Below are positions 1 through 5,489 of a stretch of 6,165 nucleotides of DNA, piece by piece; positions within the stretch are counted from its first letter, which is position 1, and the number at the start of each line of letters is the position of its first letter. The stretch covers positions 1 through 6,165 of the forward strand of contig WASR01000099.1 of assembly GCA_009712615.1 (NCBI GenBank). Direction: 5' to 3'. The stretch comes from Methanobacterium sp. Lineage in GTDB: Archaea > Methanobacteriota > Methanobacteria > Methanobacteriales > Methanobacteriaceae. The notes under the pieces are model-generated. The model ran no database searches. It was not told the origin of the DNA and was given only the letters and a program-made list of their open reading frames with translations. The translations under genes were made by a program, and so were the position numbers.

Positions 1-4
1 TCAG

Positions 5-87
5 GCAGGGATGGTCGAGCGGTCAAAGGCGCTAGGGTGAGGGCCTAGTGGGGTAGCCCTTCGCGGGTTCGAATCCCGTTCCCTGCA
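5..87 (+). tRNA. tRNA-Leu, anticodon GAG
   Basis: This is a complete class II tRNA. The acceptor arms GCAGGGA (5-11) and TCCCTGC (80-86) pair perfectly, and A87 is the discriminator base usual for tRNA-Leu. The anticodon stem CTAGG (32-36)/CCTAG (44-48) encloses a 7-base loop with T38 before anticodon GAG (39-41), which reads CUC/CUU leucine codons. A long variable arm with a GGG/CCC helix lies at about 49-63. The T arm has the standard TTCGAAT loop between GCGGG and CCCGT. CCA is not encoded: CTC follows A87. I see no intron, because the anticodon stem and loop are contiguous. The promoter lies outside the window. Confidence 0.97.
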
Positions 88-113
88 CTCTATTCTATTT
101 TAAATTTAAATCT

Positions 114-130
114 AAATTAACTGTTAATTT
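114..130. terminator. AT-only hairpin between convergent tRNA and DUF371 genes
   Basis: AAATTAAC (114-121) and GTTAATTT (123-130) are perfect inverted repeats around T122, which could fold as a 7-bp stem with a CTG loop. The hairpin follows the tRNA by 26 bp and directly abuts the DUF371 stop codon (complement of 131-133). T-runs flank it on both strands. Archaeal termination depends mainly on oligo-T, so a bidirectional terminator role is inferred and the stem is weak. Confidence 0.35.
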
Positions 131-544
131 TTATTCAATTGCTATGGTGACTTTCAACTGTTTTGAATCTGCTAGATCCCTTACCATTTCTGGTTTAAGA
201 TCACATGCAGCTTTATCAGCCATGATCATTAGAGTTCTGGAACATTTAAACTCGCTTTTTCTTATAACCATGTCCGTTGGATGATCCAATGTTAAATCTC
301 GATGCCCAAAACCATGAATTTCATCACAGGCATTTTCAGTTTCGAGCTTAACTGTTATTCTGGAGTTTTCATCCTGAATAGCATCGATCATCTCACTGGG
401 AAAATTCTCCATTGAAACTCCAGAAGCAACAACAACAATACAATCCGCCTTCAATCCAATCTCAACATCCTTGGTAAATTCTAGTGTTGATTTGTGTCTG
501 GAAGTCACATTCGGATGTCCCTTCAAAATAAAATTATATTCCAT
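131..544 (-). CDS. DUF371 family protein, archaeal, function unknown
   Basis: The product is 137 residues, about the usual length for the archaeal DUF371 family. It shows the features I associate with that family: an N-terminal block KGHPNVTSRHKSTLE (8-22), an ADCIVVVAS stretch (33-41), HGFGHRDLTLDHPTDMVIRK (77-96), and a RTLMIMADKAACDL block (103-116). The repeated His/Asp-rich motifs and paired short beta-strands suggest a small soluble cytoplasmic protein. No signal peptide or membrane segment is visible. The start is well supported: ATG (542-544 on the complement) is preceded by GGAGGT (complement of 553-558) at 8 nt spacing. It is transcribed alone, away from the metallo-beta-lactamase gene and towards the tRNA. 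Biochemical function is not established for the family to my knowledge, and I do not assign one. Confidence 0.9.
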   Translation of the reverse strand: MEYNFILKGHPNVTSRHKSTLEFTKDVEIGLKADCIVVVASGVSMENFPSEMIDAIQDENSRITVKLETENACDEIHGFGHRDLTLDHPTDMVIRKSEFKCSRTLMIMADKAACDLKPEMVRDLADSKQLKVTIAIE

Positions 545-662
545 ATTACATTACCTCCATCTGAACTTATTTTCATAAATTTAGGTTAACAACATTCCTG
601 AATCTATTTTGTATTGGTTTGATGTTCATGGCATAGCCCATCACAATACAACCCTATTTTAG

Positions 663-678
663 TATTAAAATTTAATAT
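663..678 (+). promoter_or_regulatory. Candidate TATA box within a 15-bp palindrome
   Basis: TATTAAA (663-669) and TTTAATA (671-677) are perfect inverted repeats around A670. TTTAATAT (671-678) resembles an archaeal TATA box. A start about 26 nt downstream would place transcription near 700, leaving room for the GAGGTG ribosome-binding site at 706 and a TTG start at 718. A BRE-like purine element is not clear. The positional fit supports it, but AT-rich DNA produces such matches by chance. Confidence 0.4.
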
Positions 679-705
679 CTAAATTGGTTTATGTAAATAT
701 TTTTT

Positions 706-711
706 GAGGTG
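706..711 (+). promoter_or_regulatory. Ribosome-binding site that decides the start at 718
   Basis: GAGGTG at 706-711 matches the archaeal anti-SD (complement AGGAGGTGATCC) and sits 6 nt before TTG 718. The alternative GTG at 709-711 lies inside this site and has only AT-rich sequence upstream. The SD therefore favours initiation at TTG 718. Confidence 0.7.
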
Positions 712-717
712 AAAGAT

Positions 718-1554
718 TTGAAGTTATCATGTGTTGTTGAGAACACAGCAACATTTTCGTCTGAATTTTGGGCAGAACATGGATTTTCAGTCCTAATAGA
801 ACATGGAGATTCAAAGATTCTGTTTGATACTGGTAAATCTCCAGAGGTTTTAGAGAACAATATGGGACTCATAAATGGTTTTAATGATTTAGAAACTGTT
901 GTTTTGAGTCATGGCCATAGTGACCATACAGGTGGTCTTCCAGCCGTCTTTAAAAGTTGTTCGGCCGACATATTCATGCATAAACAGGGTTTGAAGCCCA
1001 AATATTTATCTGAAGATGGTGAAATGAGGTTCATTGGAACTCCTGAAAACTATCATTTAGATGATGAAGACCTCAACTTAACTAAAGCCAGATCTCGTGT
1101 AAAATTTGTTGAAAAACCCGTGGAAATTGTTCCAGATATTTATATATTCACAGATATTCCTATGCTAAATGATTTTGAAAAATTAAGTCCCTCACTTCTC
1201 TGTTTAGATGATGGTGATTTTGTTCAAGACCCATTCAATGAAGAACTTGTCTTGGTTGTGAGGACAGATCACGGGCTTGTAATTGTTTCAGGATGTGCCC
1301 ACAGAGGTATTGTAAACACCATAAATGCTGTTTCCGACCATTTCAACGAGAAGATCTTTGGGGTGGTTGGTGGAACCCACCTTGTGACTGCCGATGAAAA
1401 CAGAATGTTAAGGACTGTTCAAGAATTTGAAAAGATAAATGCTACCAATCTTGTTTTGGGACATTGCAATGGTTTTGAAGCCCAGTGTTTATTTAAAAAT
1501 AAATTCAAAGAAGTTTTTCAACCGCTGGAATGTGGGAAAAGGCTGATGTTCTAG
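718..1554 (+). CDS. Metallo-beta-lactamase fold enzyme, COG1237 (dihydropteroate synthase-like, methanopterin-associated)
   Basis: This is a cytoplasmic MBL-fold protein of 278 residues from TTG 718, or 281 from GTG 709; residue numbers below use the longer form. Metal-binding signatures are visible: FDTG (39-42), SHGHSDHTGG (67-76, the HxHxDH motif with H68, H70, D72, H73), GCAHRG with H198, GGTHL with H224, and GHC with H252. The pattern VSGCAHRGIVNTI and the GGTHL/GHC endings are typical of COG1237. Archaeal members are commonly annotated as a 7,8-dihydropterin/beta-RFAP-type synthase, that is, joining a pterin to a ribosyl-aminobenzene unit in methanopterin synthesis; a Methanocaldococcus homologue has been described as a dihydropteroate synthase. 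That substrate is inferred from the family, not shown here. It heads a unit with the DUF123 gene 16 bp downstream. TTG 718 is preferred because GAGGTG lies 6 nt before it. Confidence 0.88.
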   Translation: MKLSCVVENTATFSSEFWAEHGFSVLIEHGDSKILFDTGKSPEVLENNMGLINGFNDLETVVLSHGHSDHTGGLPAVFKSCSADIFMHKQGLKPKYLSEDGEMRFIGTPENYHLDDEDLNLTKARSRVKFVEKPVEIVPDIYIFTDIPMLNDFEKLSPSLLCLDDGDFVQDPFNEELVLVVRTDHGLVIVSGCAHRGIVNTINAVSDHFNEKIFGVVGGTHLVTADENRMLRTVQEFEKINATNLVLGHCNGFEAQCLFKNKFKEVFQPLECGKRLMF

Positions 1555-1570
1555 GAAAAATTGGTTAAAA

Positions 1571-2035
1571 ATGTCGAAGAAAAGAATTTACAAGGGAAGT
1601 TACTGCCTCATAATAAGTTTGACAGAAGATTCTGTAGTGAAGGTGGGTAGCCTGGGCAATATTGATTTTAAAAAGGGCCACTACGTTTATGTTGGATCTG
1701 CTCTAAACTCACTTGAAAGCAGGTTGAGAAGACATTTAAGCCAAGAGAAAAAGTTACATTGGCATGTGGACTACCTACTCAGTAGTGTCAATGCCAGTCT
1801 GGTTGACATTGTCTACGCTGTGGATGATGGTAAATGGGAGTGTTCCATTGCTTCACGAATTTCAGAAAGAGGGGTTGAAACAGCCAGGTTCGGATGTTCA
1901 GACTGTAAATGTGGCTCCCATCTCTTTAAATTTGAAGATCTTGAAACTGCAGTTTCCTGTTGCTCAGATTCATTTAAAGCATTGTCACTCAACCCAATTG
2001 TTTGGAGTGATGGTTCCAACTTCGAATCTGAATAA
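1571..2035 (+). CDS. DUF123 / GIY-YIG-type nuclease family protein (COG1833)
   Basis: The 154-residue product matches the archaeal DUF123 (Uri-type) family, a divergent branch of the GIY-YIG nuclease fold. The first element, GSYCLII (9-15), stands for GIY. The second, HYVYVGSA (37-44), stands for YIG. RLRRHL (51-56) supplies the basic helix with candidate catalytic Arg residues. HWHVDYLL (63-70) is the family hallmark. A Cys-rich FGCSDCKCGSHLF (107-119; C109, C112, C114) also fits DUF123 and could bind metal. The domain fills most of the protein, with a short acidic tail. DNA or RNA cleavage is implied by the fold, but no substrate is known to me. It starts 16 bp after the metallo-beta-lactamase gene with only a weak SD (AGGA, 1553-1556, too far upstream), so translation probably depends on co-transcription. 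Confidence 0.87.
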   Translation: MSKKRIYKGSYCLIISLTEDSVVKVGSLGNIDFKKGHYVYVGSALNSLESRLRRHLSQEKKLHWHVDYLLSSVNASLVDIVYAVDDGKWECSIASRISERGVETARFGCSDCKCGSHLFKFEDLETAVSCCSDSFKALSLNPIVWSDGSNFESE

Positions 2036-2041
2036 AAAAAA
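2034..2041 (-). terminator. Oligo-T terminator of the CBS-cfbC unit
   Basis: A run of eight A on the + strand reads as T8 on the - strand, 29 nt past the cfbC stop (complement of 2071-2073). Archaeal RNA polymerase terminates at such U-tracts. It overlaps the last codon of the converging DUF123 gene. Confidence 0.5.
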
Positions 2042-2053
2042 GGTAAGTTTATG

Positions 2054-2069
2054 TTTTTATTAGATTTTT
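2054..2069 (+). terminator. Twin T5 tracts after the DUF123 gene
   Basis: TTTTT at 2054-2058 and TTTTT at 2065-2069 lie 18-34 nt past the DUF123 stop (2033-2035), in the 35-bp convergent gap before the cfbC end. They are plausible archaeal U-tract terminators. No stable hairpin is present. Confidence 0.4.
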
Positions 2070-2070
2070 G

Positions 2071-2871
2071 TTAGTGAAATTTTCTGAAGAACTTTTCAAA
2101 TTCATCCACTTCCATGGGTTTTGGGATGTCAAATTTCTGGTTTTTGTAGATGTTTTCTCCAAGTTCTCTGTAAAGCTCTGCCTGTTCAGATTCTGGAAAC
2201 TTTTCTATCACAGTTTTTGCTTCGATCTCTGCCTTTTGAACCAGTTCATTACGGGGTATTATTCCTATGATCTTGGTGTTAACAATTCTCGCAAATTCTT
2301 CCACAATTTCCAGTTCGTTCTCGATTCCACGGCAGTTGCAGATTATTCCTCCAAGATTGCCTTTGAGTTTTTTTATTCCTTTACAGATGTTGTTTGCTGC
2401 GTATAGTGACATGTATTCGCCTGATGTGACTATGTAAACTTCATCTGCGAAGTTTTCACGGAGTGGTACTGCAAATCCTCCGCATACCACGTCTCCAAGC
2501 ACGTCGTAGATGATGAGGTCCAGGTTTTCTTTGAAAACACCCAAACGTTCCAGGAGGTTCATTGCCACTATGACTCCCCTTCCTGCACATCCAACTCCAG
2601 GTTCAGGTCCTCCTGACTCTACACATTTCACATCTCCAAATCCCTTGACTATTATATCTTCTTGGTTTAGATCCTTCTTTTTAAGTTTTAAAATATCTAG
2701 TATGGTTGGGATTCTTTTTCCAACAAGGGTTCTGGTGGTGTCTGCCTTGGGATCACAGCCTATTACTAGAACTTCGCTGTCCTTGGAACGGGCAGCTGCT
2801 ATGTTGGATACTGTGGTGGATTTTCCAATACCTCCCTTTCCATAAATAGCGATTTTTTTGGTTTTATTCAT
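2071..2871 (-). CDS. cfbC: NifH-like ATPase, probable Ni-sirohydrochlorin a,c-diamide reductive cyclase reductase subunit
   Basis: This 266-residue NifH-superfamily iron-sulfur ATPase has a P-loop GKGGIGKST (11-19), a switch-type GCDPKAD (38-44), [15 protein letters not shown] (85-99) and [11 protein letters not shown] (124-134). C95 and C130 would bind the dimer-bridging [4Fe-4S] cluster, and R98 matches the Arg that is ADP-ribosylated in nitrogenase NifH. CfbC supplies ATP-driven electrons to CfbD, which reduces Ni-sirohydrochlorin a,c-diamide and closes the lactam ring on the way to coenzyme F430, the methyl-CoM reductase cofactor. The N-terminal run [20 protein letters not shown] and the KADTTR-LVG-IPT segment resemble methanogen CfbC more than true NifH, and no nifDK or glnB-like gene adjoins. 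The ATG overlaps the end of the upstream CBS gene by 8 bp. GGTGA lies 6 nt before it, so translation is probably coupled. A second NifH paralogue of other role cannot be fully excluded. Confidence 0.85.
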   Translation of the reverse strand: MNKTKKIAIYGKGGIGKSTTVSNIAAARSKDSEVLVIGCDPKADTTRTLVGKRIPTILDILKLKKKDLNQEDIIVKGFGDVKCVESGGPEPGVGCAGRGVIVAMNLLERLGVFKENLDLIIYDVLGDVVCGGFAVPLRENFADEVYIVTSGEYMSLYAANNICKGIKKLKGNLGGIICNCRGIENELEIVEEFARIVNTKIIGIIPRNELVQKAEIEAKTVIEKFPESEQAELYRELGENIYKNQKFDIPKPMEVDEFEKFFRKFH

Positions 2872-3343
2872 CCCCTCTCACCATGGATCCGATGATGTCT
2901 CCCCTTGTTAGTATGCCAACGAGTTTTCCATCGTCATCAACTACAGGGAGTCTTTTAATTTTATGAGAATCCATTAATTTAGCTGCATCTGTAACAGAAG
3001 AATCAGGTTTAACCTTGATTACTTTTTTAGTCATTATCTGATCGATGACAGTTGATCCTGCCTTTTGCATGTCTTCTGCAACTTCGTCTAATTCATATTT
3101 CATTTTTATTGGAAGTTCAATTAGGTCGAGTGGTGCTGGAAGTATGAGGTTTATTTTGGGTGAGTGTATCTCTATAAGACGCATTATGTCTCCTTCACTT
3201 ATGACACCAACCACATGATTGTTCTCATCAACAACTGGAGCTCCGCTGATCTTGTTGTCCCTGAAACTCTGTGCAACATCGACAATTTTATCCAGTTCAT
3301 TAAATTTTATTACTTCCTTTTGCATTATATCTTCTACATTCAT
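2864..3343 (-). CDS. Two-CBS-domain protein (possible adenosyl-ligand sensor)
   Basis: The 159 residues are essentially one CBS pair (Bateman module). CBS1 covers about 3-57, with [26 protein letters not shown] near its end. CBS2 covers about 99-155, with [27 protein letters not shown]. Each ends in the S/T-x-G-D signature (S49/D52 and T146/D149), whose Asp usually contacts ribose of AMP, ATP or SAM. A linker of about 40 residues (58-98) with a hydrophobic Pro-rich patch separates them. No catalytic domain is attached, so it probably acts as a stand-alone regulator. It is the first gene of the unit, and its last codons overlap the cfbC start, which ties its dosage to the F430 reductase. A GGGAG sequence lies about 11 nt before ATG 3343, a rather weak SD. 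The ligand and partner are unknown. Confidence 0.9.
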   Translation of the reverse strand: MNVEDIMQKEVIKFNELDKIVDVAQSFRDNKISGAPVVDENNHVVGVISEGDIMRLIEIHSPKINLILPAPLDLIELPIKMKYELDEVAEDMQKAGSTVIDQIMTKKVIKVKPDSSVTDAAKLMDSHKIKRLPVVDDDGKLVGILTRGDIIGSMVRGDE

Positions 3344-3485
3344 TTAAACCAAAACTCCCTATTTTTTTACAGTAAGTCTTAATCTGGCATAATTTTGTAA
3401 TTATCTAGAAAAATTTAGTTGATCTTTGGTTGTCCTACTACATTTAGTTTTGTTTGTTTAAATTAATTCAAAAAGTGAATAGTTA

Positions 3486-3505
3486 AATTTATTAATTATT
3501 AAATT
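3486..3505 (+). promoter_or_regulatory. 20-bp near-palindrome overlapping the likely marR TATA box
   Basis: AATTTATTAATTATTAAATT is symmetric at 9 of 10 base pairs; only positions 7 and 14 fail. It contains TTTATTAAT (3488-3496), a good archaeal TATA match about 48 nt before the marR ATG. A transcription start near 3518 would give a short leader. MarR-family dimers bind AT-rich palindromes of about this size at their own promoters, so an operator is plausible. Its pure A/T content makes chance symmetry a real alternative. Confidence 0.45.
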
Positions 3506-3523
3506 AATGAATTACTATGAATG

Positions 3524-3538
3524 TTATCATGGTGATAA
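3524..3538 (+). promoter_or_regulatory. Inverted repeat masking the marR ribosome-binding site
   Basis: TTATCA (3524-3529) and TGATAA (3533-3538) are perfect inverted repeats around TGG. The SD GGTGAT (3531-3536) falls in the loop and right arm, 3 nt before ATG 3540. Folded as RNA, the left arm would pair with half of the SD. The repeat could instead be a DNA operator half-site pair. A similar arrangement recurs at the downstream MFS gene. Confidence 0.5.
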
Positions 3539-3539
3539 A

Positions 3540-4022
3540 ATGAATCAACAGGAAATGGACAGGTTGGTAGATTCCCTGCTTATCTACATGCCCATGTTTT
3601 ACAAAAAATTAACAACTGGTAAGGAGACTGATATCAAAAAATCGAGCTAGAAAAAAAGAACAGCTGATCAGTACCAGATACTTGGTTTGCTTGAACATTA
3701 CAACCATCTTCCTATCTCTGAAATTGGGAAAAGATTGTTATTATCAAGACCCAACATGACGGCCCATCTGGACAAACTGGTAGCTGAAGGATTGGTTGAG
3801 AGAATTCCTGATGAAACAGACAGGAGGGTCATCAACATAGGAATCACCCAGAATGGTTTGGATTACATCCAGGTATCAAGAACGTGGGTTAAAAACAATA
3901 TAAGGGAAACTTTGAAGGTTTTAAACCATGAAGAACTGGCTGAGCTTGACCACTGTACAGAAACAATCAAATCAAAAATTCTCATGATCAAGGGTGATCA
4001 TCATGGAACAACAAAAAAATGA
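3540..4022 (+). pseudogene. MarR-family transcriptional regulator interrupted by in-frame TAG
   Basis: Read as one frame from ATG 3540 (SD GGTGAT at 3531-3536), this is a full-size 160-codon MarR protein, except that codon 37 (3648-3650) is TAG. The first 36 codons encode helix 1 (MDRLVDSLLIYMPMFYKKL). The same frame resumes with KKRTADQYQILGLLEHY, the winged helix-turn-helix ISEIGKRLLLSRPNMTAHLDKLVAEGLVER (59-88), and the wing with the MarR signature DETDRR (91-96). Long C-terminal dimerisation helices follow. No frameshift is needed, and the rest shows no decay. A truncated product from TTG 3687 is possible but has no SD and would lack helix 1. The gene overlaps the MFS exporter by 20 bp, the classic arrangement of a repressor with the efflux pump it controls. 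If the stop is real, the pump may be derepressed. Sequence error is the main alternative. Confidence 0.8.
3984..4001 (+). promoter_or_regulatory. Perfect inverted repeat masking the MFS ribosome-binding site
   Basis: ATGATCA (3984-3990) and TGATCAT (3995-4001) are perfect 7-bp inverted repeats around AGGG. The SD GGTGATC (3993-3999) spans the loop and right arm and ends 3 nt before ATG 4003. The hairpin would lie within the end of the marR coding region, so ribosomes finishing marR would open it. This fits translational coupling, with an intragenic MarR operator as an alternative. Confidence 0.55.
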
Positions 4023-5457
4023 ATTCAGTATCCGCCTTGTAATGGCAGGACTCATGATAGGTCTGCTTGTGGCGGCTCTGGATAATTCAATCATGGCAAC
4101 TGCCATGCCCAAGGTCATTTCAAGCCTTGGAGGTATGGCTTATTATGTTTGGCCATTCACAATTTATATGCTCACATCCACCATTGCCATTATCTTGTTT
4201 GGAAAGCTATCAGATCTCTACGGACGTAAGAGGATCTTGATGGGTGGAATAGTATTGTTTATGCTGAGTTCCATTGCGTGCGGTTTTTCAAGCAACATGC
4301 TCCAGCTCATTATATTCAGGGGAATTCAGGGCATTGGTGGGGGAATATTAATAACCATACCATTCATAGTGGTTGCTGAGTTATTCCCACCTCGACAAAG
4401 GGGAAAGTACACCGGAATACTTGCTTCGGTGTTTGGCTTATCAAATGTTCTGGGACCAATACTTGGAGGAGTTATAACTGATTTTATGGGGTGGCAGTGG
4501 GTTTTCTTCGTCAACGTGCCGGTGGGAGTTGCTGCAATTGCCATGCTCGGCATTTATTTCCCTCACTTGAAACAGGTTGTGAGGGAGAAGGTCATAGATT
4601 ACGCAGGCATAATTACCATGACACTGTCATTTAGTTCGTTGTGCGTTGCATTAACCTACGTCAGATCAGCGTACCTTCCAGAATATGTGGTGGCTTTTCT
4701 GTTTATCTTCGCAGCACTGATGTTCATACTATTTATTCATGTTGAACGTAGGGCAGTCGAACCTTTACTACCACTGCATCTCTTTAAAATATCAGTCTTC
4801 AATGTATCTGCAGTTGCAATGTTCTTATCAAACGCTGTTATGTTTTGTGCAGTTATCTACATACCCCTATTTATTCAGAAGGTTCAGGGAATAAGTGCAT
4901 CAGGTTCAGGGGCATTAATAACTCCCATGCTAGTGAGTTTAACAGTGGCATCCCTCATCGCAGGCCAGGTAATCGCTAAAACTGGAACCTATAAAAAAAT
5001 GGGTGTGCTGGCGTTTGTTTTGATCACAGTTGGAATGATCTTGGCAACCACAATAACACAAACAACAGGTACGGCTGAAATTCTCATTTACACAACCATT
5101 ATCGGAGTTGGTTCAGGAATAATGTATCCAGTTTTCACTGTGGCAATTCAAAATGCTGTGTCAATGCGAGACATTGGAATTGCAACTGCGTCCAGCCAGT
5201 TCTTCAGAAATGTTGGAGCCACTCTGACCCTCCCTGTCTTTGGTTTGATTGTAAATCTAACCATGAACATGGATATAAATACCGTGAGCAGCGTTCCTGT
5301 TGGACCCATGATTACAGCAATTCACAACGTGTTCATATTCGCAATTGTGATGTGTATCATTGGACTTGTAGCTTCATTACTCCTAAAAGATGCTGTTTTA
5401 AGTAATTCAAATGAATATAATGTGATTGAAGAACCAGTTGGAAATGAGGAAGTTTAG
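4003..5457 (+). CDS. MFS drug exporter, DHA2 (EmrB/QacA) family, 14 TM
   Basis: The 484-residue membrane protein has the length and hydrophobic pattern of 14-TM DHA2 drug:proton antiporters. Motif D1 is at LVAALDNSIMATAMPKV (22-38, with D27 in TM1). Motif A is GKLSDLYGRKR (67-77), in the loop between TM2 and TM3. RGIQGIGGG (106-114) matches motif B in TM4. Antiporter motif C is GLSNVLGPILGGVITD (145-160) in TM5, followed by the DHA2-typical WQWVFFVNVPVG (164-175). Substrates are probably hydrophobic cations or other toxic compounds driven out by the proton gradient, but cannot be read from sequence. A longer form from GTG 3994 adds three residues; ATG 4003 is chosen because GGTGATC lies just before it. 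The gene overlaps the marR end by 20 bp in another frame and should share its promoter. The C-terminal tail is acidic and cytoplasmic. Confidence 0.93.
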   Translation: MEQQKNEFSIRLVMAGLMIGLLVAALDNSIMATAMPKVISSLGGMAYYVWPFTIYMLTSTIAIILFGKLSDLYGRKRILMGGIVLFMLSSIACGFSSNMLQLIIFRGIQGIGGGILITIPFIVVAELFPPRQRGKYTGILASVFGLSNVLGPILGGVITDFMGWQWVFFVNVPVGVAAIAMLGIYFPHLKQVVREKVIDYAGIITMTLSFSSLCVALTYVRSAYLPEYVVAFLFIFAALMFILFIHVERRAVEPLLPLHLFKISVFNVSAVAMFLSNAVMFCAVIYIPLFIQKVQGISASGSGALITPMLVSLTVASLIAGQVIAKTGTYKKMGVLAFVLITVGMILATTITQTTGTAEILIYTTIIGVGSGIMYPVFTVAIQNAVSMRDIGIATASSQFFRNVGATLTLPVFGLIVNLTMNMDINTVSSVPVGPMITAIHNVFIFAIVMCIIGLVASLLLKDAVLSNSNEYNVIEEPVGNEEV

Positions 5458-5489
5458 TTTAACTAAATTTTCTTCAAATATTTTTTTTT
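5453..5489 (+). terminator. Small hairpin and T9 tract after the MFS gene
   Basis: TTTAG (5453-5457, containing the stop) and CTAAA (5463-5467) are inverted repeats around TTTAA. They are followed by TTTT and by nine T at 5481-5489. The T9 tract is a strong archaeal-type terminator for the + strand and overlaps the stop codon of the converging U32 gene. Confidence 0.55.

Larger units (their letters stand above)
3344..3539. other. Divergent spacer between CBS-cfbC and marR-MFS units
   Basis: This 196-bp AT-rich intergenic stretch holds the promoters of both divergent units. TTAAATTAAT occurs twice (3458-3467 and 3499-3508), 41 bp apart, close to four helical turns. A 20-bp near-palindrome (3486-3505) and an inverted repeat at the marR ribosome-binding site lie in its right third. 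I find no convincing TATA box for the - strand unit and no RNA gene. Confidence 0.55.

Noticed and set aside
672..872. Minus-strand 66-codon frame across the MBL gene start
   Set aside because: It overlaps the MBL promoter and 5' coding region in antisense and shows no SD or recognisable domain.
2068..2406. Open frame on the + strand across the 3' half of cfbC
   Set aside because: It is antisense to a clearly conserved gene, is Phe-rich from reverse-read AT codons, and has no family resemblance. The same holds for the frames at 2510-2845, 3164-3382, 1764-2063, 1813-2019, 4326-4553 and 5851-6060.
2071..2871. True nitrogenase reductase NifH and a nitrogen-fixation cluster
   Set aside because: No nifD, nifK or glnB-like genes adjoin, and the KADTTR/IPT segment and overall length resemble CfbC. 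The neighbour is a CBS protein.
3648..3650. Pyrrolysine or suppressor readthrough of the marR TAG
   Set aside because: TAG is used as the normal stop of the MBL gene (1552-1554) and the MFS gene (5455-5457). No pyl gene or suppressor tRNA is in the window, and the lineage suggested by the genes is not known for pyrrolysine use.
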